Positions 27,464 to 39,539 of a DNA stretch of 64,000 nucleotides are shown in pieces. The stretch is from Bacteroidota bacterium (GTDB lineage: Bacteria; Bacteroidota; Bacteroidia; Chitinophagales; BACL12): the NCBI GenBank assembly GCA_016718035.1, contig JADKEK010000006.1:248001-312000 (forward strand). Direction: 5' to 3'. Within the stretch, counting starts at the first letter, position 1. Each line of letters begins with the position of its first letter. Both the position numbers and the translations under genes were made by a program. The notes under the pieces are model-generated. The model was given only the letters and a program-made list of their open reading frames with translations. It did not search any database and had not been told where the DNA came from.

Positions 27464-28059
27464 CTCACGCCAATTTGTTTGTAATTAGCATCTAATTTAA
27501 CTTAAAACTACATTTCACAAATTAGCATCAATTACAATTTATATCTTGGCTTATCATTTTAAATTTTGTGTCCTTTGCGTAAAATTTCGTGTTCCAATTT
27601 ATTGGAATTGTGGGCTAAAACAGCCACCCCGCAAAATGCACAAAAGCGGCACAAAAGTCACAAAATTAGTATTGGTGTGTTTTATAGGTAAATGACAAGT
27701 CAACCAAATTAATTGGGGGTAGCCTATTTAATTTGCAATATTTTTATTTGCATTTTTACGATAATTAATTTTCATTATTTTCTGTGAAATTTTTGGTAGT
27801 CGCGGAGGTTTTGGTTATTAAAATCAATACAACAAAATCTTATTTGATGTACTTGGCAATTACGATGTATGATTATTCTATTTTTGAGATTAGAATTTTG
27901 ACTAAAGAAAGTGAGTTATGTATTTATTAAATATCGAGCAAAATAATGCCATGTATGAGTTTAATAATTATCTAAATTGATAATATATATATTATTTTTT
28001 TAAATTGATTATTCCCATTTTAAATATAAAAGGTTATATTGCATGCTTAAACCTACATT
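27464..28059. other. 600-bp AT-rich gap without a gene
   Basis: No reading frame of protein character on either strand. It holds a degenerate copy of the intergenic word family (TGTCCTTTGCGTAAAATTTCGTG at 27568), and a short array of CACAAAA words (27638-27666: GCACAAAAGCG GCACAAAAGT CACAAAATT). The last 250 bp are very AT-rich and may hold the promoter of the next gene, but I cannot place a box with confidence. Confidence 0.5.
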
Positions 28060-29424
28060 ATGCCCCATAATTTCAATCAGATTATCAACCTAACTAATCT
28101 CGAATCAACTGGAAAAAAATATCTCTTACTGCTTCTTGTTAGTACTTATTTTATTTTTTCAGGTTGTAACAGTGAAGCTGAAACAGATACAGCAATTTTA
28201 AATGCAACTGCAACTGATGGGGAATTGCCGGAATGGAATACTACGGAGAAATATCTGCTTGGTATACGTGCAAATGACCCCATTAACCGGAACTTACGCA
28301 TGGATTGGTTTGTGGAAGAATATGGAGATGAGTGGAGTTTGTTAATGCCTACTAAACAAAATTTAGGTGGGTTATTAAAGCGCTATAGCACGAATGATGC
28401 AATTAATAAATCTGGAAGTTATGAACGTGATTTAGGTTTAAATATTCAACCCTTTAAGCCGTTCAAGTTTTTATATGAACTTGCTGTAAATAATAATGAT
28501 ATCCAATCCGATTCTTCAGTGTGGGAGACAAAAGATGGTGAAGATAGAACTTATTTTAAAACCATACATTGTGAAATTACTCCGCAATTTTCCAAATATG
28601 GTTATGGCACTTGGGTTGTTGGTTCAGAAAATCCAGGATTTTTTTATGACAACCCTTGGTTTGGTTTAACTGGCAATTATGATTATGGCATTCCTAAAAG
28701 TATTGGGTTGGATGACACGATTTGCACCTATGGGCCTTATGTTAGTGATGATATTGAAGATGATTCACATGCATGCCGTCCTGAAATACATCCTGCTCAA
28801 CAAATATGGTTTAAAGATAGATTGATCACCGACCATAAAGCCTATTGGCTCTTCTTTTTTCAAGATCAATCGGATAGGTTTTGGGATACTGAAGATGTTT
28901 ATTATGTTTATGATGATAGTTGGTTGTCAAAGGAAAAGAAAATTGAAGTGCCTGCTGATAGTCAAAAGGTTTTTAGGCCATGGGCTAAATCTCCGGTATA
29001 TGGACAATATCAAATTTTGTTTCATATTAAACCACAAAGCCAGGTTCTGAATCAAAGTCAACCGATGATTATAAATTTATCAGTTGCCCAAGAACGAGAG
29101 GTTGTGACAGCTGACTATCCAGCTATGGTTGCAGATGCAAATGAAGGATTTGTTCATTCCTATTATATTGGTGGAGAAGAAGTGGTAAGGGTAATTGAGC
29201 CTGAGCAAAATGATAATGATATGGGTATTCAGTTTGTAGAAGTTACTAAACATCCTGATGGCAGTTATACAGGTTTCGCTCAAATTACTATGGTTCTTGG
29301 CGATGGTGATGATGATACGGGCCTTGATAACTTAAGTGGGAATGGTGCTGGTTATATTGTGCTTCATGCCGATGTTTACCCTTATCATCTAGTGACAACT
29401 AATGGTACGAGGCGTAATGATTAG
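28060..29424 (+). CDS. lipoprotein of unknown function
   Basis: 454 residues with an unusually long n-region before the hydrophobic segment (about 20-34) and a lipobox FSGC near 36; a shorter real start is possible but no better ATG exists. The mature protein is acidic and aromatic-rich (DPINRNLRMDWFVEEYGDEW, NPWFGLTGNYDYGIP, YWLFFFQDQSDRFWD) and ends with a probable beta domain (YTGFAQITMVLGDGDDDTGLD). I do not recognise the family. It is isolated, with about 600 bp before and 390 bp after. Confidence 0.7.
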   Translation: MPHNFNQIINLTNLESTGKKYLLLLLVSTYFIFSGCNSEAETDTAILNATATDGELPEWNTTEKYLLGIRANDPINRNLRMDWFVEEYGDEWSLLMPTKQNLGGLLKRYSTNDAINKSGSYERDLGLNIQPFKPFKFLYELAVNNNDIQSDSSVWETKDGEDRTYFKTIHCEITPQFSKYGYGTWVVGSENPGFFYDNPWFGLTGNYDYGIPKSIGLDDTICTYGPYVSDDIEDDSHACRPEIHPAQQIWFKDRLITDHKAYWLFFFQDQSDRFWDTEDVYYVYDDSWLSKEKKIEVPADSQKVFRPWAKSPVYGQYQILFHIKPQSQVLNQSQPMIINLSVAQEREVVTADYPAMVADANEGFVHSYYIGGEEVVRVIEPEQNDNDMGIQFVEVTKHPDGSYTGFAQITMVLGDGDDDTGLDNLSGNGAGYIVLHADVYPYHLVTTNGTRRND

Positions 29425-29811
29425 TATTTATTTGCGGATAAATAAGATTAATTGTGCTATGTTAAATCTGAAAAGTAGTTAACTGATTATTTTTATTAAT
29501 TATTAGCTATTACTCTATTCAAAGTTTATTAAATGCATATTTCACAAATTGAGTATTACTCAAATAGCTTTTTAGTTGAAACGGAATAAAATCGAAATAG
29601 CATTGAGCGAATATTAACAATTATTATCGGCTAAATATGTTAAAATTAAATCTGAAGTCTCTATTAATGTTTTGTGTCAAAAAGTATAGGATTCGCAATC
29701 AAATTATATAACTCGTTTTTTGCTATTTCCTTTTTCTTGTAATCTCTGTGCGTTCGGTTGTAATTCCTATTTGTATTAAATGTAACAAACAAATTATTTC
29801 AAGTAATTATC
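29425..29811. other. 390-bp AT-rich gap without a gene
   Basis: Convergent gap. Nothing recognised apart from AATCTCTGTGCGTTCGGTT (about 29740), a single word of the dispersed intergenic type. No terminator hairpin is evident for either flanking gene. Confidence 0.5.
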
Positions 29812-30153
29812 TCACGAAATACGTTCCCATTTTACATTCATGGTATAATTCCCCTTTTTCTTTCCTATTGAACGCGAAATATCTACATTTAATGTGCGCA
29901 CTATCGATTCACCCGTTTGTAGTGTTACGGGATTTAAATCAAAAACAAAACTGTCATTAATTAATTCAGATGATTCGCCTTGTAAAAAAAGTGTAATACC
30001 ACCGCCAACAACTAGCACCACAAACGAACCTATTAGAGCCACCAAAGCACCCGTCATTAAACCTGCTGCAATAGGCATAGTGCCTCCGGTTGCCGCCATA
30101 CCTATGGCGATACCCATCGAGGTTAAACCGATACCTGCAAGTGTTGCTGACAT
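29812..30153 (-). CDS. small membrane protein of unknown function
   Basis: 113 residues: glycine-rich hydrophobic segments at about 1-30 and 30-57 (a helical hairpin), then a soluble tail with short beta segments (SFVFDLNPVTLQTGESIVRTLNVDISRSIG). It lies 23 bp after the repaired end of the upstream unknown gene. Alternatively it is the C-terminal part of that gene: adding one base to the A run at 30199-30202 would read DKDIFADQDKIVVAF straight into this frame. I cannot decide between the two. Confidence 0.6.
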   Translation of the reverse strand: MSATLAGIGLTSMGIAIGMAATGGTMPIAAGLMTGALVALIGSFVVLVVGGGITLFLQGESSELINDSFVFDLNPVTLQTGESIVRTLNVDISRSIGKKKGNYTMNVKWERIS

Positions 30154-30176
30154 TATAGCACAAGTATTAAATGCTA

Positions 30177-30915
30177 CTACAATTTTATCCTGATCAGCAA
30201 AATATCTTTATCGATAAGCGCAAATGTGCCGAGTAATGTTTGAGGAAAAATCCTGCATTATTTAAATTCACTTCAGCTAATTGCCCTTTTACACCTAATG
30301 GTAAAGTATCACCATCTTTCATTTTGCCGACATCTATGATATCAATCACTGTAGTATTGCCAAGGGCGTCGGTAAATAATCCGTTGAGTAGAATTTCATC
30401 TTTTTTTAATTCAACAGTCTGCACACAATGAATACTTTCTACTGATAACCGAATGATACGAGGAGCAGCCACAACAGGCTCCGGAATTATAGGTGTTTTT
30501 TTATTAAGGACTCGTTTATTGAGTACTTTTTGTGTAACTACATCATTTTCTGCTGCTGTAAATTTCAAATGTTCAGGAAATGGCATTTGTTGAATTTGAG
30601 CTGCAACAGGGGCACTTTTTTTAAAGTCCACATTTGCCAGGTCACCATATTTTGCTTCGCGTTGAGCGGGAGTGGAAGGCATTTTTATTAGGTTTTCGAT
30701 ACCTGATTTAAATTTATTCTGAGCCGATTTAGGTAATTTTTGTAATGATTATATAATAGATACTCAATCGAATTTTTATCACCGGTCATTGGATAAGTTG
30801 AAGGATTATCGGCATGAGCAAGCATTTTTGCCATTGATAAATGAGCAATATGTTCAATTCGTTGTGCAATTTGGTTGTATTTGTTTTGAGCAATGCCCAA
30901 GTCTAATTTTCTCAT
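30177..30915 (-). CDS. unknown protein, frameshifted as read
   Basis: Two visible frames (30688-30915 and 30194-30682) join into one gene. Adding one base to the T run at 30737-30741 gives NHYKKLPKSAQNKFKSGIENLIKMPSTPAQREAKYG... in effect, and adding one base to the A run at 30246-30250 gives a natural end (...FALIDKDILLIRIKL). The repaired protein of about 245 residues has a helical N-terminal part, a Pro/Ala/Lys linker with VLNKRVLNKK, and a beta-rich domain (IRLSVESIHCVQTVELKKDEILLNG). No signal peptide. Family not recognised. Confidence 0.6.
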
Positions 30916-30979
30916 AAACGTAAATTTTGTTGAGTAAATGTAGTGTGAGCAGATGCTAATTACCTAGAGAATTTGAAAT

Positions 30980-30997
30980 ATCACATCATGATGTGAT
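30980..30997. promoter_or_regulatory. perfect 18-bp palindrome between divergent genes
   Basis: ATCACATCATGATGTGAT is exactly self-complementary and lies 65 bp upstream of the leftward unknown gene and about 200 bp upstream of the rightward sensor kinase. Its position in a divergent gap suggests a dimeric regulator site. No regulator is identified. Confidence 0.45.
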
Positions 30998-31197
30998 GGG
31001 GGTTAGATGAGGCGGTAGCAAAACTTTGGTTCAATTTCAGGTTTATAAAGTCGTATTATTTTCAAACTATTTATGTCTTATTATGAGTGCGCAGAAGTTA
31101 CATTTTTAAAATTTGATATTTTTAACCTATGATGCTTTACACAAGAATGCTATACCAAATGCAAGGAAATTTATTCACTTTCGTATCTTAGCTTACC

Positions 31198-34100
31198 ATG
31201 CACCAGTTGGGTTTCAAATATGGGTTGATATTTATTATTTGCTTGATGGCTTATAAACCGCTAAGTGCCCAACAATTTCCTGATTTCCACTTCGAAAATA
31301 TTAGCACTGCAGATGGTTTGAGTGATAATACCATTACCTGTTTGTTTCAAGATAATAAGGGATTTTTATGGATAGGCACAGGAAATGGATTAAACCGATA
31401 TGACGGTAATATTGTAACTACTTATTTTTATGAGGAAGGGGAATGCGAATTCCTTGGGTGGAAATTTTATTTCAGGGATTATTCAGGATGATGCCGGTGT
31501 GTTTTGGATTGGCACACGCGATGGTGGTATCACGCGATTGGATTTGAGTGCGCCATTAGCTAAACAATTTAAACGGTTCAGTAATATTCCGGGGGACTCC
31601 ACTACCATGTTTTCGAACCGCATTACCACTTTAGCCGAACTTAATTCGGATTATATTGTATTTAGTGCAGAAGGTATTTCTGCTGGTTTTATTAATAGAA
31701 AAACTTTTGAAATTACCTACCATGAAAGTAAAAAAACACTGCTGTCGCATTATTAGATACTAAAATTACTTCGCCTCAACCTGATGGCAACGTTTGGCTG
31801 CAACTGATAAAACGTGAAGGGAACACAGTTTATTTATCAGGGTTGATAGGTGGAACAGTTTATGCTTTCGATAATACTAACCCCATTGTTCCAAAAAACA
31901 GTACAGATGGCACTGCTTCCAGTATTCAGAATTTTGATATTGATGGCGATACAATATGGGTAGGAGCATGGGTACATGGTTTATTTATTCAGGAAAATCC
32001 TTTGGGCAAGGCCATTGATAAATCGCTTGCACTTAAAAAGGTGGTGCCGATTGAAGCAGAAGTGTTATCGGTATTGTCGTGGGATAAAAATTTTGTGCTG
32101 GCCGGTTCAAAAGGTAATGGATTATACCTTGTAAATAAAAAGACTTTTGAATATAAAGTATTCCAACACGATAGGGCAGACGCTTTTAGTTTGGCCGGAA
32201 ATAAAATAAATTGTTTATTAAAAGACAGCAATGGCATATTATGGGTGGGAACTTCAGCCGGATTAAGTAAATATAATACTATTCAATGGCAATTGAATGC
32301 TACGTTAATTAAGGATGATTTCACTAAAGAAATAACCCATTTTTCGATTTTTGAATTTAAAGACCACACGTTTGGGTTAAACACAGGAATGGGCTTGTTT
32401 AGATATTTTCCTGAAAGTCAGACATTCACACAACACCATTTTATGTATAACGGTGCTGAAATAAATCCAACTGCAATTGTTGCAATTTCAGATGAAAAAC
32501 ATTATTTAACTACTGAAACAAACACCTTTTTTATCGATTTAAAAACCTTACACATAGCGGAAATATTTCCTGAAACTCTTTGCAATCCTGTGCTTGAGAC
32601 ATGCTATAGGACCAAAGATGTTTTGTTTGGGAATTACCAAATTTATGATGTATTGTTTGATACTTTTGATAACCACATTTTGCACTTTTTTACTACAATT
32701 GGTTCAGGTGTAGGTATATATGATGCCACAGATGATACTTATTATAACCTGTTCCAATACTCCAACAAACCGAATAGTATATCCAATAACTTTGTCCGAA
32801 ATATTTATCGCGATTCTAAAGGTAATATTTGGGTGTCAACTTCGGAGGGATTAAATAAATGGAATAAATCGTTTCCCATTAAAAATGATTTCACCATATA
32901 TAAACACAGTATAACTGATTCTAATTCAATTTCGCATAATAATATTTCCGCAGTTTGGGAAGCACCGGATGGGATTTTATGGATTGCTACGTCCAATGGG
33001 TTAAATGCATTCGACGGAAAAAAATTTACTCGTTATTATAATACGGTAAATGGATTGCAGCAAATGTTTGGATTGTATCCGGATAATAAGGGGAACCTTT
33101 GGTTGCCTATAAAAGGCGGCTTTTTAGTGTTTAATTTACAAAATAGAAATTTCCGTTTCGTTCCACTTATTTATTCAGGCTGGTCGCTGCGTTCGCCGGC
33201 AAAATTATTAAAAAAGTAAATCAGGAACATGGATGTATGGCGGGTAATTATTTAATTTCTTTTAACCCCGACCAATATATTTTGAAACCGGGTTTCCGGA
33301 ATTGTATATTACTGATTTGTTGGTTTCAGATGAGTTAATCGATAAAAGTAATTTTTACACCGACTTGGTGTTTAAGCATGATGAAAACTTTGTTACCATT
33401 AATTTTTCCAGTCTGCAGCTCTCCCAACCAAACACCGTAAAATACCGCTACCAATTATCCGGTTTAACAGAAAACTGGACAGATTTAGGAAAAAACAATG
33501 TCATTCGGTTTACCAGTCTGCCCCCGGGAAAATATACCTTGTATATCCAGGTTACTAATCCGCAAGGCGACTGGAGCAGCAGTAGTAATATGTTATCATT
33601 TGAAATTTTAAAACCCTATTGGCAAACATGGTGGTTTTATTTATTATGCATTTTATCACTTATTGGCATTACGTTTTTAATTATTCGTTATCGCGAGCAG
33701 CAATTAAAAAACGTGTTAAGTATGCGTAACAAAATTGCAAACGATTTACATGACGATGTGGGTAGTGCTTTAAGTACAATTAATTTATACAGTGAGGTTG
33801 CAAAAAATAAGTCAGGAGCTAATAAAGACCTTGAACCCATTTTGGATAAAATAACGGGCATCAGCACAGAAATGCAGGATAATATGACGCATATTGTTTG
33901 GAGCTTACAGCCAAGGAACGACAATTTCGACCAGATGCTTTTACGTATAAAATCGTATGCGCTGGAAAATTTGTCCGTGAAAAACATTGAAATATATTTT
34001 GATATCGATGAAAAATTAAGTGGTATAAAAATAGCAGCCAATAAGCGTAAGGAATTGTTTTTAATTTACAAGGAAGTATTAAATAACATTCAGAAATACG

Positions 34101-34315
34101 CAAACGCAACACAGGTTCATATTCAATTTAAACGATTGGGCGGTGATTTGCGTATGGAAATTCGGGATAATGGTATTGGTTTTGATATAAAAGCACTAAA
34201 TGATGGTAACGGGATGTTTACCATGCGTGAACGTGCTGCGGCATTAAATGGAAACTTTGATATGGATTCCGAACCCGGAAAAGGGACTACCGTTGTGCTT
34301 ACCTTTAAATATTGA
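31198..34315 (+). CDS. Reg_prop / Y_Y_Y sensor histidine kinase, several frameshifts as read
   Basis: Propeller-type sensor kinase of about 1040 residues when repaired. Signal peptide to about 24; a periplasmic propeller with repeats such as KGFLWIGTGNGLNRYDG, AGVFWIGTRDGGITRLD, NGILWVGTSAGLSKYN, KGNIWVSTSEGLNKWN; a Y_Y_Y domain (VKYRYQLSGLTENWTDLG); one membrane helix (WFYLLCILSLIGITFLII); a HisKA_3 domain with DLHDDVGSALS; and an HATPase (IRDNGIGFD). Frame breaks: extra G at 31438-31441, missing A at 31730-31736, and two or three indels in 33200-33298. All lie at or next to short homopolymers. Assembly error is preferred, but a true pseudogene cannot be excluded. The partner regulator follows 58 bp on. 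Confidence 0.85.
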
Positions 34316-34373
34316 ACCTACTAATATTAGTAGGTAGTTAGTCAACTTAATTGGATAATTTTGATTGGAAATT

Positions 34374-35013
34374 ATGTCGATTCGTGTAGCCATATTTGAT
34401 GATAATGCCACCAGAAGAGATGGGGTTAAATTATTATTGGATACTTCCGAAGGGTTTTTATGTGCAGGTGCATTTGAAAATTTTAATAATGGTATTGCCG
34501 ATATACATTCCTGTAATCCTGATGTGATTATAATGGATATTGATATGCCGGGAATTAATGGTATTGAAGCGGTTCGGATGATTAAAACCAATTACCCACA
34601 ATTGCCGGTAATGATGCAGACCGTTTTTGACCATGACGACAAGGTGTTTGACAGCATTTTAGCAGGCGCTTCGGGGTATTTGCTCAAAAAAGCTGCGCCT
34701 TTAAAACTATTGGAAGCCATTCGTGAAATACATGAAGGGGGAGCACCAATGACGCCGGAAATCGCAGTAAAAGTATTGCATTTTTTCAGAAATAAGGAAC
34801 AGCAAAAGGTGACAAACGATATGCTGCTTACTGAAAAAAGAAAAAGAAGTATTATCTGATCTGGTTGCCGGCTTAAGTTATAAAATGATTGCTTCAAAAC
34901 AAGCTATCAGCTATCATACCGTTAATTTCCATATTCGGAATATCTACAAAAAAATGCATGTAAACAGCGTTGGTGAAGCTGTTGCAAAAGCGTTAAAAGA
35001 AAAAATGATTTAA
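34374..35013 (+). CDS. NarL/LuxR-type response regulator, frameshifted as read
   Basis: Receiver domain (SIRVAIFDDNATRRDG; phosphoacceptor Asp in VIIMDIDMPGINGIE) plus a LuxR-type helix-turn-helix. As read, translation leaves the family sequence at the A run 34834-34839 and stops at 34859. Removing one A gives LTEKEKEVLSDLVAGLSYK and continues through SYHTVNFHIRNIYKKMHVNS to the stop at 35011-35013 (about 212 residues). I start at ATG 34374, since the upstream extension begins with TTG. It lies directly after the HisKA_3 kinase and is its likely partner. Confidence 0.9.
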
Positions 35014-35117
35014 TCAGATTTTCCCACTACTATTCGCTGTTTTATAGGGAGTGCTTTGCACTTAATTTTGAGTTTCTCAAATTTCTCATACTTGTGAACA
35101 AACCAATAAACTATTTT

Positions 35118-38100
35118 ATGAAACTCAAAAAACTACTTCCATTATTGCTGCTATTTTTTGCAAGCAATTACGTTTGAGCCGACACAGAGCCGGACAACAA
35201 CAATGCAGTTACTGCAGATGCCATGACAGTTGATATTGCCAGCACCGGCACTATTAATTTAGCAAGTGACTTAATTGATTATTATGCATTTACAACAACT
35301 GCTGATGGCAAAATTACCTTGTCATTAACAGGTGATGTAACCTATCTTACAGTACGTTTATACGATGCAGATGGAACTACAGTATTAGGTACTGTTTCCG
35401 ATTATTCAACTGTTATTGTTACTGTTGACGGATTGGCAGCAGGTAATTATTATGCTGCTGTAGTTGCCTACGCAGCTTATGCAGGTAATTATTCAATTAC
35501 TTCAAGTTTAATAAATGCGGAATATGCAAATGATGCTGAAGTGAATGACACCTTTTCGGAAGCATTGGATATAGCTGAAAACGGCAGTGTAACAGGCCAC
35601 ATAGGATTCAGATATAATGGTGGTACCTATGACATGAACGACTGGTATAAAGTTGTAACAACGCAGGATGGAAAAATTACGGCAACATTTGCAAATAATA
35701 CCGGTGATTATAACACGATTTACATTTATGATAATGACGGCGTAACGCTTTTAGGTTCAACTGCAGATTATGGAACCGACACACTAATTGTTACCGGCAA
35801 AGCTGCAGGAACATATTATATTCGTTTAAATTATTATTCTACTAATTATTTTAATGGTTATACAATAACGAATACCGTTACACCAACAATTTTCGCTAAT
35901 GATGCAGAACCGAATGATACTTATGCATCTGCTACAGTTACAATTCCTGAAAATGGCAGTGTAAACGGACATATTGGTCATCGTTATAATGGTGGTTCTT
36001 ATGATACAGACGACTGGTATATTTTAAATATGAGTCAGGATGGTCAGTTACAACTTAACTTGACACAGGGCGCCGGCATGTACCACGGTATTTATTTATA
36101 TGATAATGATGGCACAACTTTACTTGCCAATAATTTTGAATATGCAACTGTAAGTACTATTAGATATAATTTATCTGCAGGAACTTATTATGCTAAAGTT
36201 GATAATTATTCTGCTACTATTATTCAGGTTATTCTTTACAATTCGTTGCAACTCCAACAGCATATGCATCAGATGCAGAGCCAAACGAAGATTATACAGA
36301 AGCTTCTGTAACTATTCCCGTTGGTGGAACAGTAAATGGACATATTGGATTTTATAGAAATGGCGGTACTTATGATACCGACGACTGGTATAAATTTACA
36401 ACCACTGAAGATGGAATTATCAGTTTAACATTAAATCAGGGAACCGGAATGTATCATGGCATTTATTTGTATGATGCTGATGGAACTACATTACTGGATA
36501 ATACATTTAATTATACTACTACTACCGTAGCTGTAACAAATCTTGCAGCGGGTGATTATTATGCGAAGATTGATAATTACAACGCTACCTATTATTCATC
36601 TTATTCATTGACACTCAATTTAACCCCTTCTGTTTACGGCAACGACCCTGAACCAAACGGAACTTTGGGGGAAGCAACACCTATGTTAACCAATTCAACT
36701 GTTGATGGACATATTGGTTATCGAAATAATGGTACTATTTATGACGAAAATGATTATTATAAAATTGATATTTCTGAACCAGGTGATTTAACATTAACCA
36801 TTGAAAAAGGACCATCACAATATAATACAATTTATATTTTAAATAGTGTAGGAACAACCTTAGAAGTGCAATCAAATTATGGCAATTTTTCAATTTCTGA
36901 ATTGAATTTAGCTGCCGGAACTTATTATGCGCGCGTAAATTATTATACTTCAACGCATTTTGGAGGATATACATTAACTAATAATTACTGCCCTGATCAA
37001 ATTACCATTGTTGCTGAAGGTGAAACCACTTTTTGTGATGGTGAATCAATTGTTTTAAGTACACCTGATCATCATTTAAATTATTTATGGAGTGATGGTT
37101 CTGTAACAGAAACCAATACGGTTACCTTATCAGGAGATAGTTATTTAACTATCGATAATGGTGCAGGATGTGTGCGCATTTCAAATACAATTACCACGGA
37201 ATCTACTCCATTACCAGTTGCTGTTATTGAAGCAGATGGTCCAACCGAATTTTGTTTAGGTGGTGATGTAACACTAAGTGTGCCTGTTGTAGCTGATACC
37301 TATTTATGGAGCAATGGTGCTACCACTTCAACTATAACTGTAAATGAAACCGGCGATTATAGTGTGCTATTAACTAAAAATGGTTGCTCTGCTATCTCTG
37401 ATCCAATACACATCACAGTAAATGCAAACCCTGTTGCAACAATTACTCCTGATGGTGCTACAACTTTTTGTGAAGGTGGAAGTGTAACATTAAGTGCAAG
37501 CACCGCAGCAAGCTACTTGTGGAGCAATGGAGCTACAACCGAAACCGTTGATGTTGCTGCTAGTGAAGATTTTACTCTTACAATAACCGATGATAACGGC
37601 TGTTCAAATACCTCTGCAATTACAAGCGTAATGGTGAATGAAAATCCAACTGCTGGAATTTCTGCTGATGGCCCGACAACTTTTTGCAGTGGCGGTTCAG
37701 TTAATTTAATGGCAACCGGTGGAGCTACTTATTTATGGAATACCGGTGCAACAACATCATCTATAAATGTTACTACATCAGGAATATATTCTGCAACTGT
37801 ATATAGTGCAGCAGGTTGTAGTGATAATACGATTACAATAGAAGTAGTTGTAGAAGCTTGCGGCTCTGTTTCAATTGCTGCTGATGGACCTGTTGAATTT
37901 TGTGAAGGGGGCTCTGTTACCTTAACTTCAACAGAAGCTGATGGTAATAATTGGAGCACTGGTGAAACAACACAAAGTATTATAGTTACTGAAAGTGGTG
38001 ATTATTATTGCACCAATGGTGTAAATACTTCAAATACCATATCTGTTACTGTAAATGCAAATCCAATTGCCACCATTTCTGCTGACGGAGCTACTGAATT

Positions 38101-39439
38101 TTGTGAAGGTGGCAGTGTAAATTTAACTTCAAGCACAGCAAATAGTTACGATTGGAATACAGGTGCAACAACTGCATCAATATTGGTAAATACAAGTGGT
38201 GATTATGCAGTAACTATTACAGATGCAAATGGTTGTTCAGCAACTTCTGCTACCACAACTGTAACTGTTAATGCTAACCCGACAGCTACTATTTCTGCTG
38301 ATGGTGCTACTACTTTTTGTGATGGTGGAGATGTTAATTTAATGGCATCTGAAGCTGTATCTTATTTATGGAGTAATGGCTCAACTGATGGAACAATAAA
38401 CGTAAGTGCTTCAGGCGATTATTCTGTAATGGTTACTGATGCGAACGGTTGTTCTGCAACATCAGAAAATGTTACAGTTACTGAAAATGCAAACCCAACA
38501 CCGGTAATTGTTGCTGATGGTCCTGTTGTTTTTTGTGGAACTGATGTGACGTTAAATACTGACGGTGTTTATGATTCATATATATGGAGTAATGGTGAAA
38601 CAACTTCATCTATTACTACAGCAACTTCCGGAACTTACTATGTAACTGTTACCTCCGGTTTATGTGAAGGAACTTCAAATACAATTGATGTAACTGCAGA
38701 TGCCGCACCTTCTGTATCAATAACTTCAGAAGGAACATTAATTTGTTATGAAGCAAGTACCATGTTAACCGCTACCACAGATGCTGCAAACATTCAATGG
38801 CAAAGAAATGGTGTGGATATTCCAGGCGCTAATGATGCAACTTATTATGCTTCATTAAATGGAAAATATCGTGCAGTAGTTACTACAGGCGAATGTGAAG
38901 CAACCAGTTTAGATATTAAATTGAAATATGCTGAACGTTTAGAAGTTACTCCTTCAGGAACTGTTGGCTTATGTGGTGGAGATGTAACTATGAATGTACC
39001 TGCTGTGATGGGTGCAACTTATCAATGGTATCAAAATAATGTTGCCATTGGTGGTGCTACTGCTAATAGTTATACAACATCTACCAAAGGTAAATTTTAT
39101 TGCCTGGCAACTAAAGACGGTTGTTCAAGCGCATCAAAATTATTGGTTGTTACAGATGGTTGTCGTGAAGGCGAATTATCTCAACAGGAAATGATGGTTA
39201 TGCCAAATCCTGCTGCCGATAACTTTGAAATAGTATTTACCGTTGCTCAGGCAGGTAACGCAATAATTCAAATAACTACAATTACAGGAAGCGTTATCCT
39301 TAGCGAAAATGTTGAAGTAATTGAAGGTGAACAAACACGCAATTATACTACTGAAAATATGCCTTCAGGTATGTATTTAGTAAATATGCAGTTTGCCGAC
39401 GGTGCGGTAATTGCACATAAAATTATTATTGAAAAGTAA
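35118..39439 (+). CDS. giant secreted PPC / Ig-repeat protein with T9SS sorting domain, broken as read
   Basis: About 1440 residues when repaired. ATG 35118 begins a typical signal peptide (KLKKLLPLLLLFFA), but an in-frame TGA stands at 35175-35177, exactly before the mature part. A one-base loss near 36218 breaks the frame again. Up to about 36990 there are five PPC-like repeats (NGGTYDxxDWY, YHGIYLYDxDGTTLL, AAGxYYAKxxNY). Next come eight Ig-like repeats (ADGxTxFCEGGSVTL, YLWSNGATT, ANGCSATS) and two variants. The last 85 residues (VMPNPAADNFEIVF...) are the sorting domain. Probably an adhesin or surface filament. Confidence 0.85.
37010..38700 (+). repeat. eight tandem Ig-like coding repeats
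   Basis: Each unit is about 70 codons (roughly 215 bp) and repeats ADGxTTFCxGGxVxL ... YLWSNGATTxxIxV ... SGDYxVTITDANGCSATS ... VTVNANP, with two conserved cysteines that probably pair. Codon-level similarity between neighbours is visible, e.g. GCTGATGG and TGTGAAGG, so copy number could vary by recombination. Confidence 0.8.
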
Positions 39440-39456
39440 TTGTTAAATCAAGCACA

Positions 39457-39487
39457 AAACCCCTGCTGAAAAGCGGGGGTTTTTTTA
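39457..39487 (+). terminator. intrinsic terminator after the PPC/Ig gene
   Basis: AACCCC-TGC pairing with GCG-GGGGTT around TGAAAA, followed by seven T. Confidence 0.88.
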
Positions 39488-39539
39488 TAAGATGAAAAAT
39501 AGGTGGTAACAAAAATGCAATTGTTTACAGCCTGGTCAT

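Noticed and set aside
31198..31756. Several short independent propeller proteins
   Set aside because: The pieces are consecutive parts of one Reg_prop/Y_Y_Y kinase, each joined to the next by one-base changes at short runs.
35175..35177. Reassigned TGA codon (alternative genetic code)
   Set aside because: Other genes in the window end normally at TGA, for example at 6298-6300 and at the ATGA overlaps, and no other long gene has an internal TGA.
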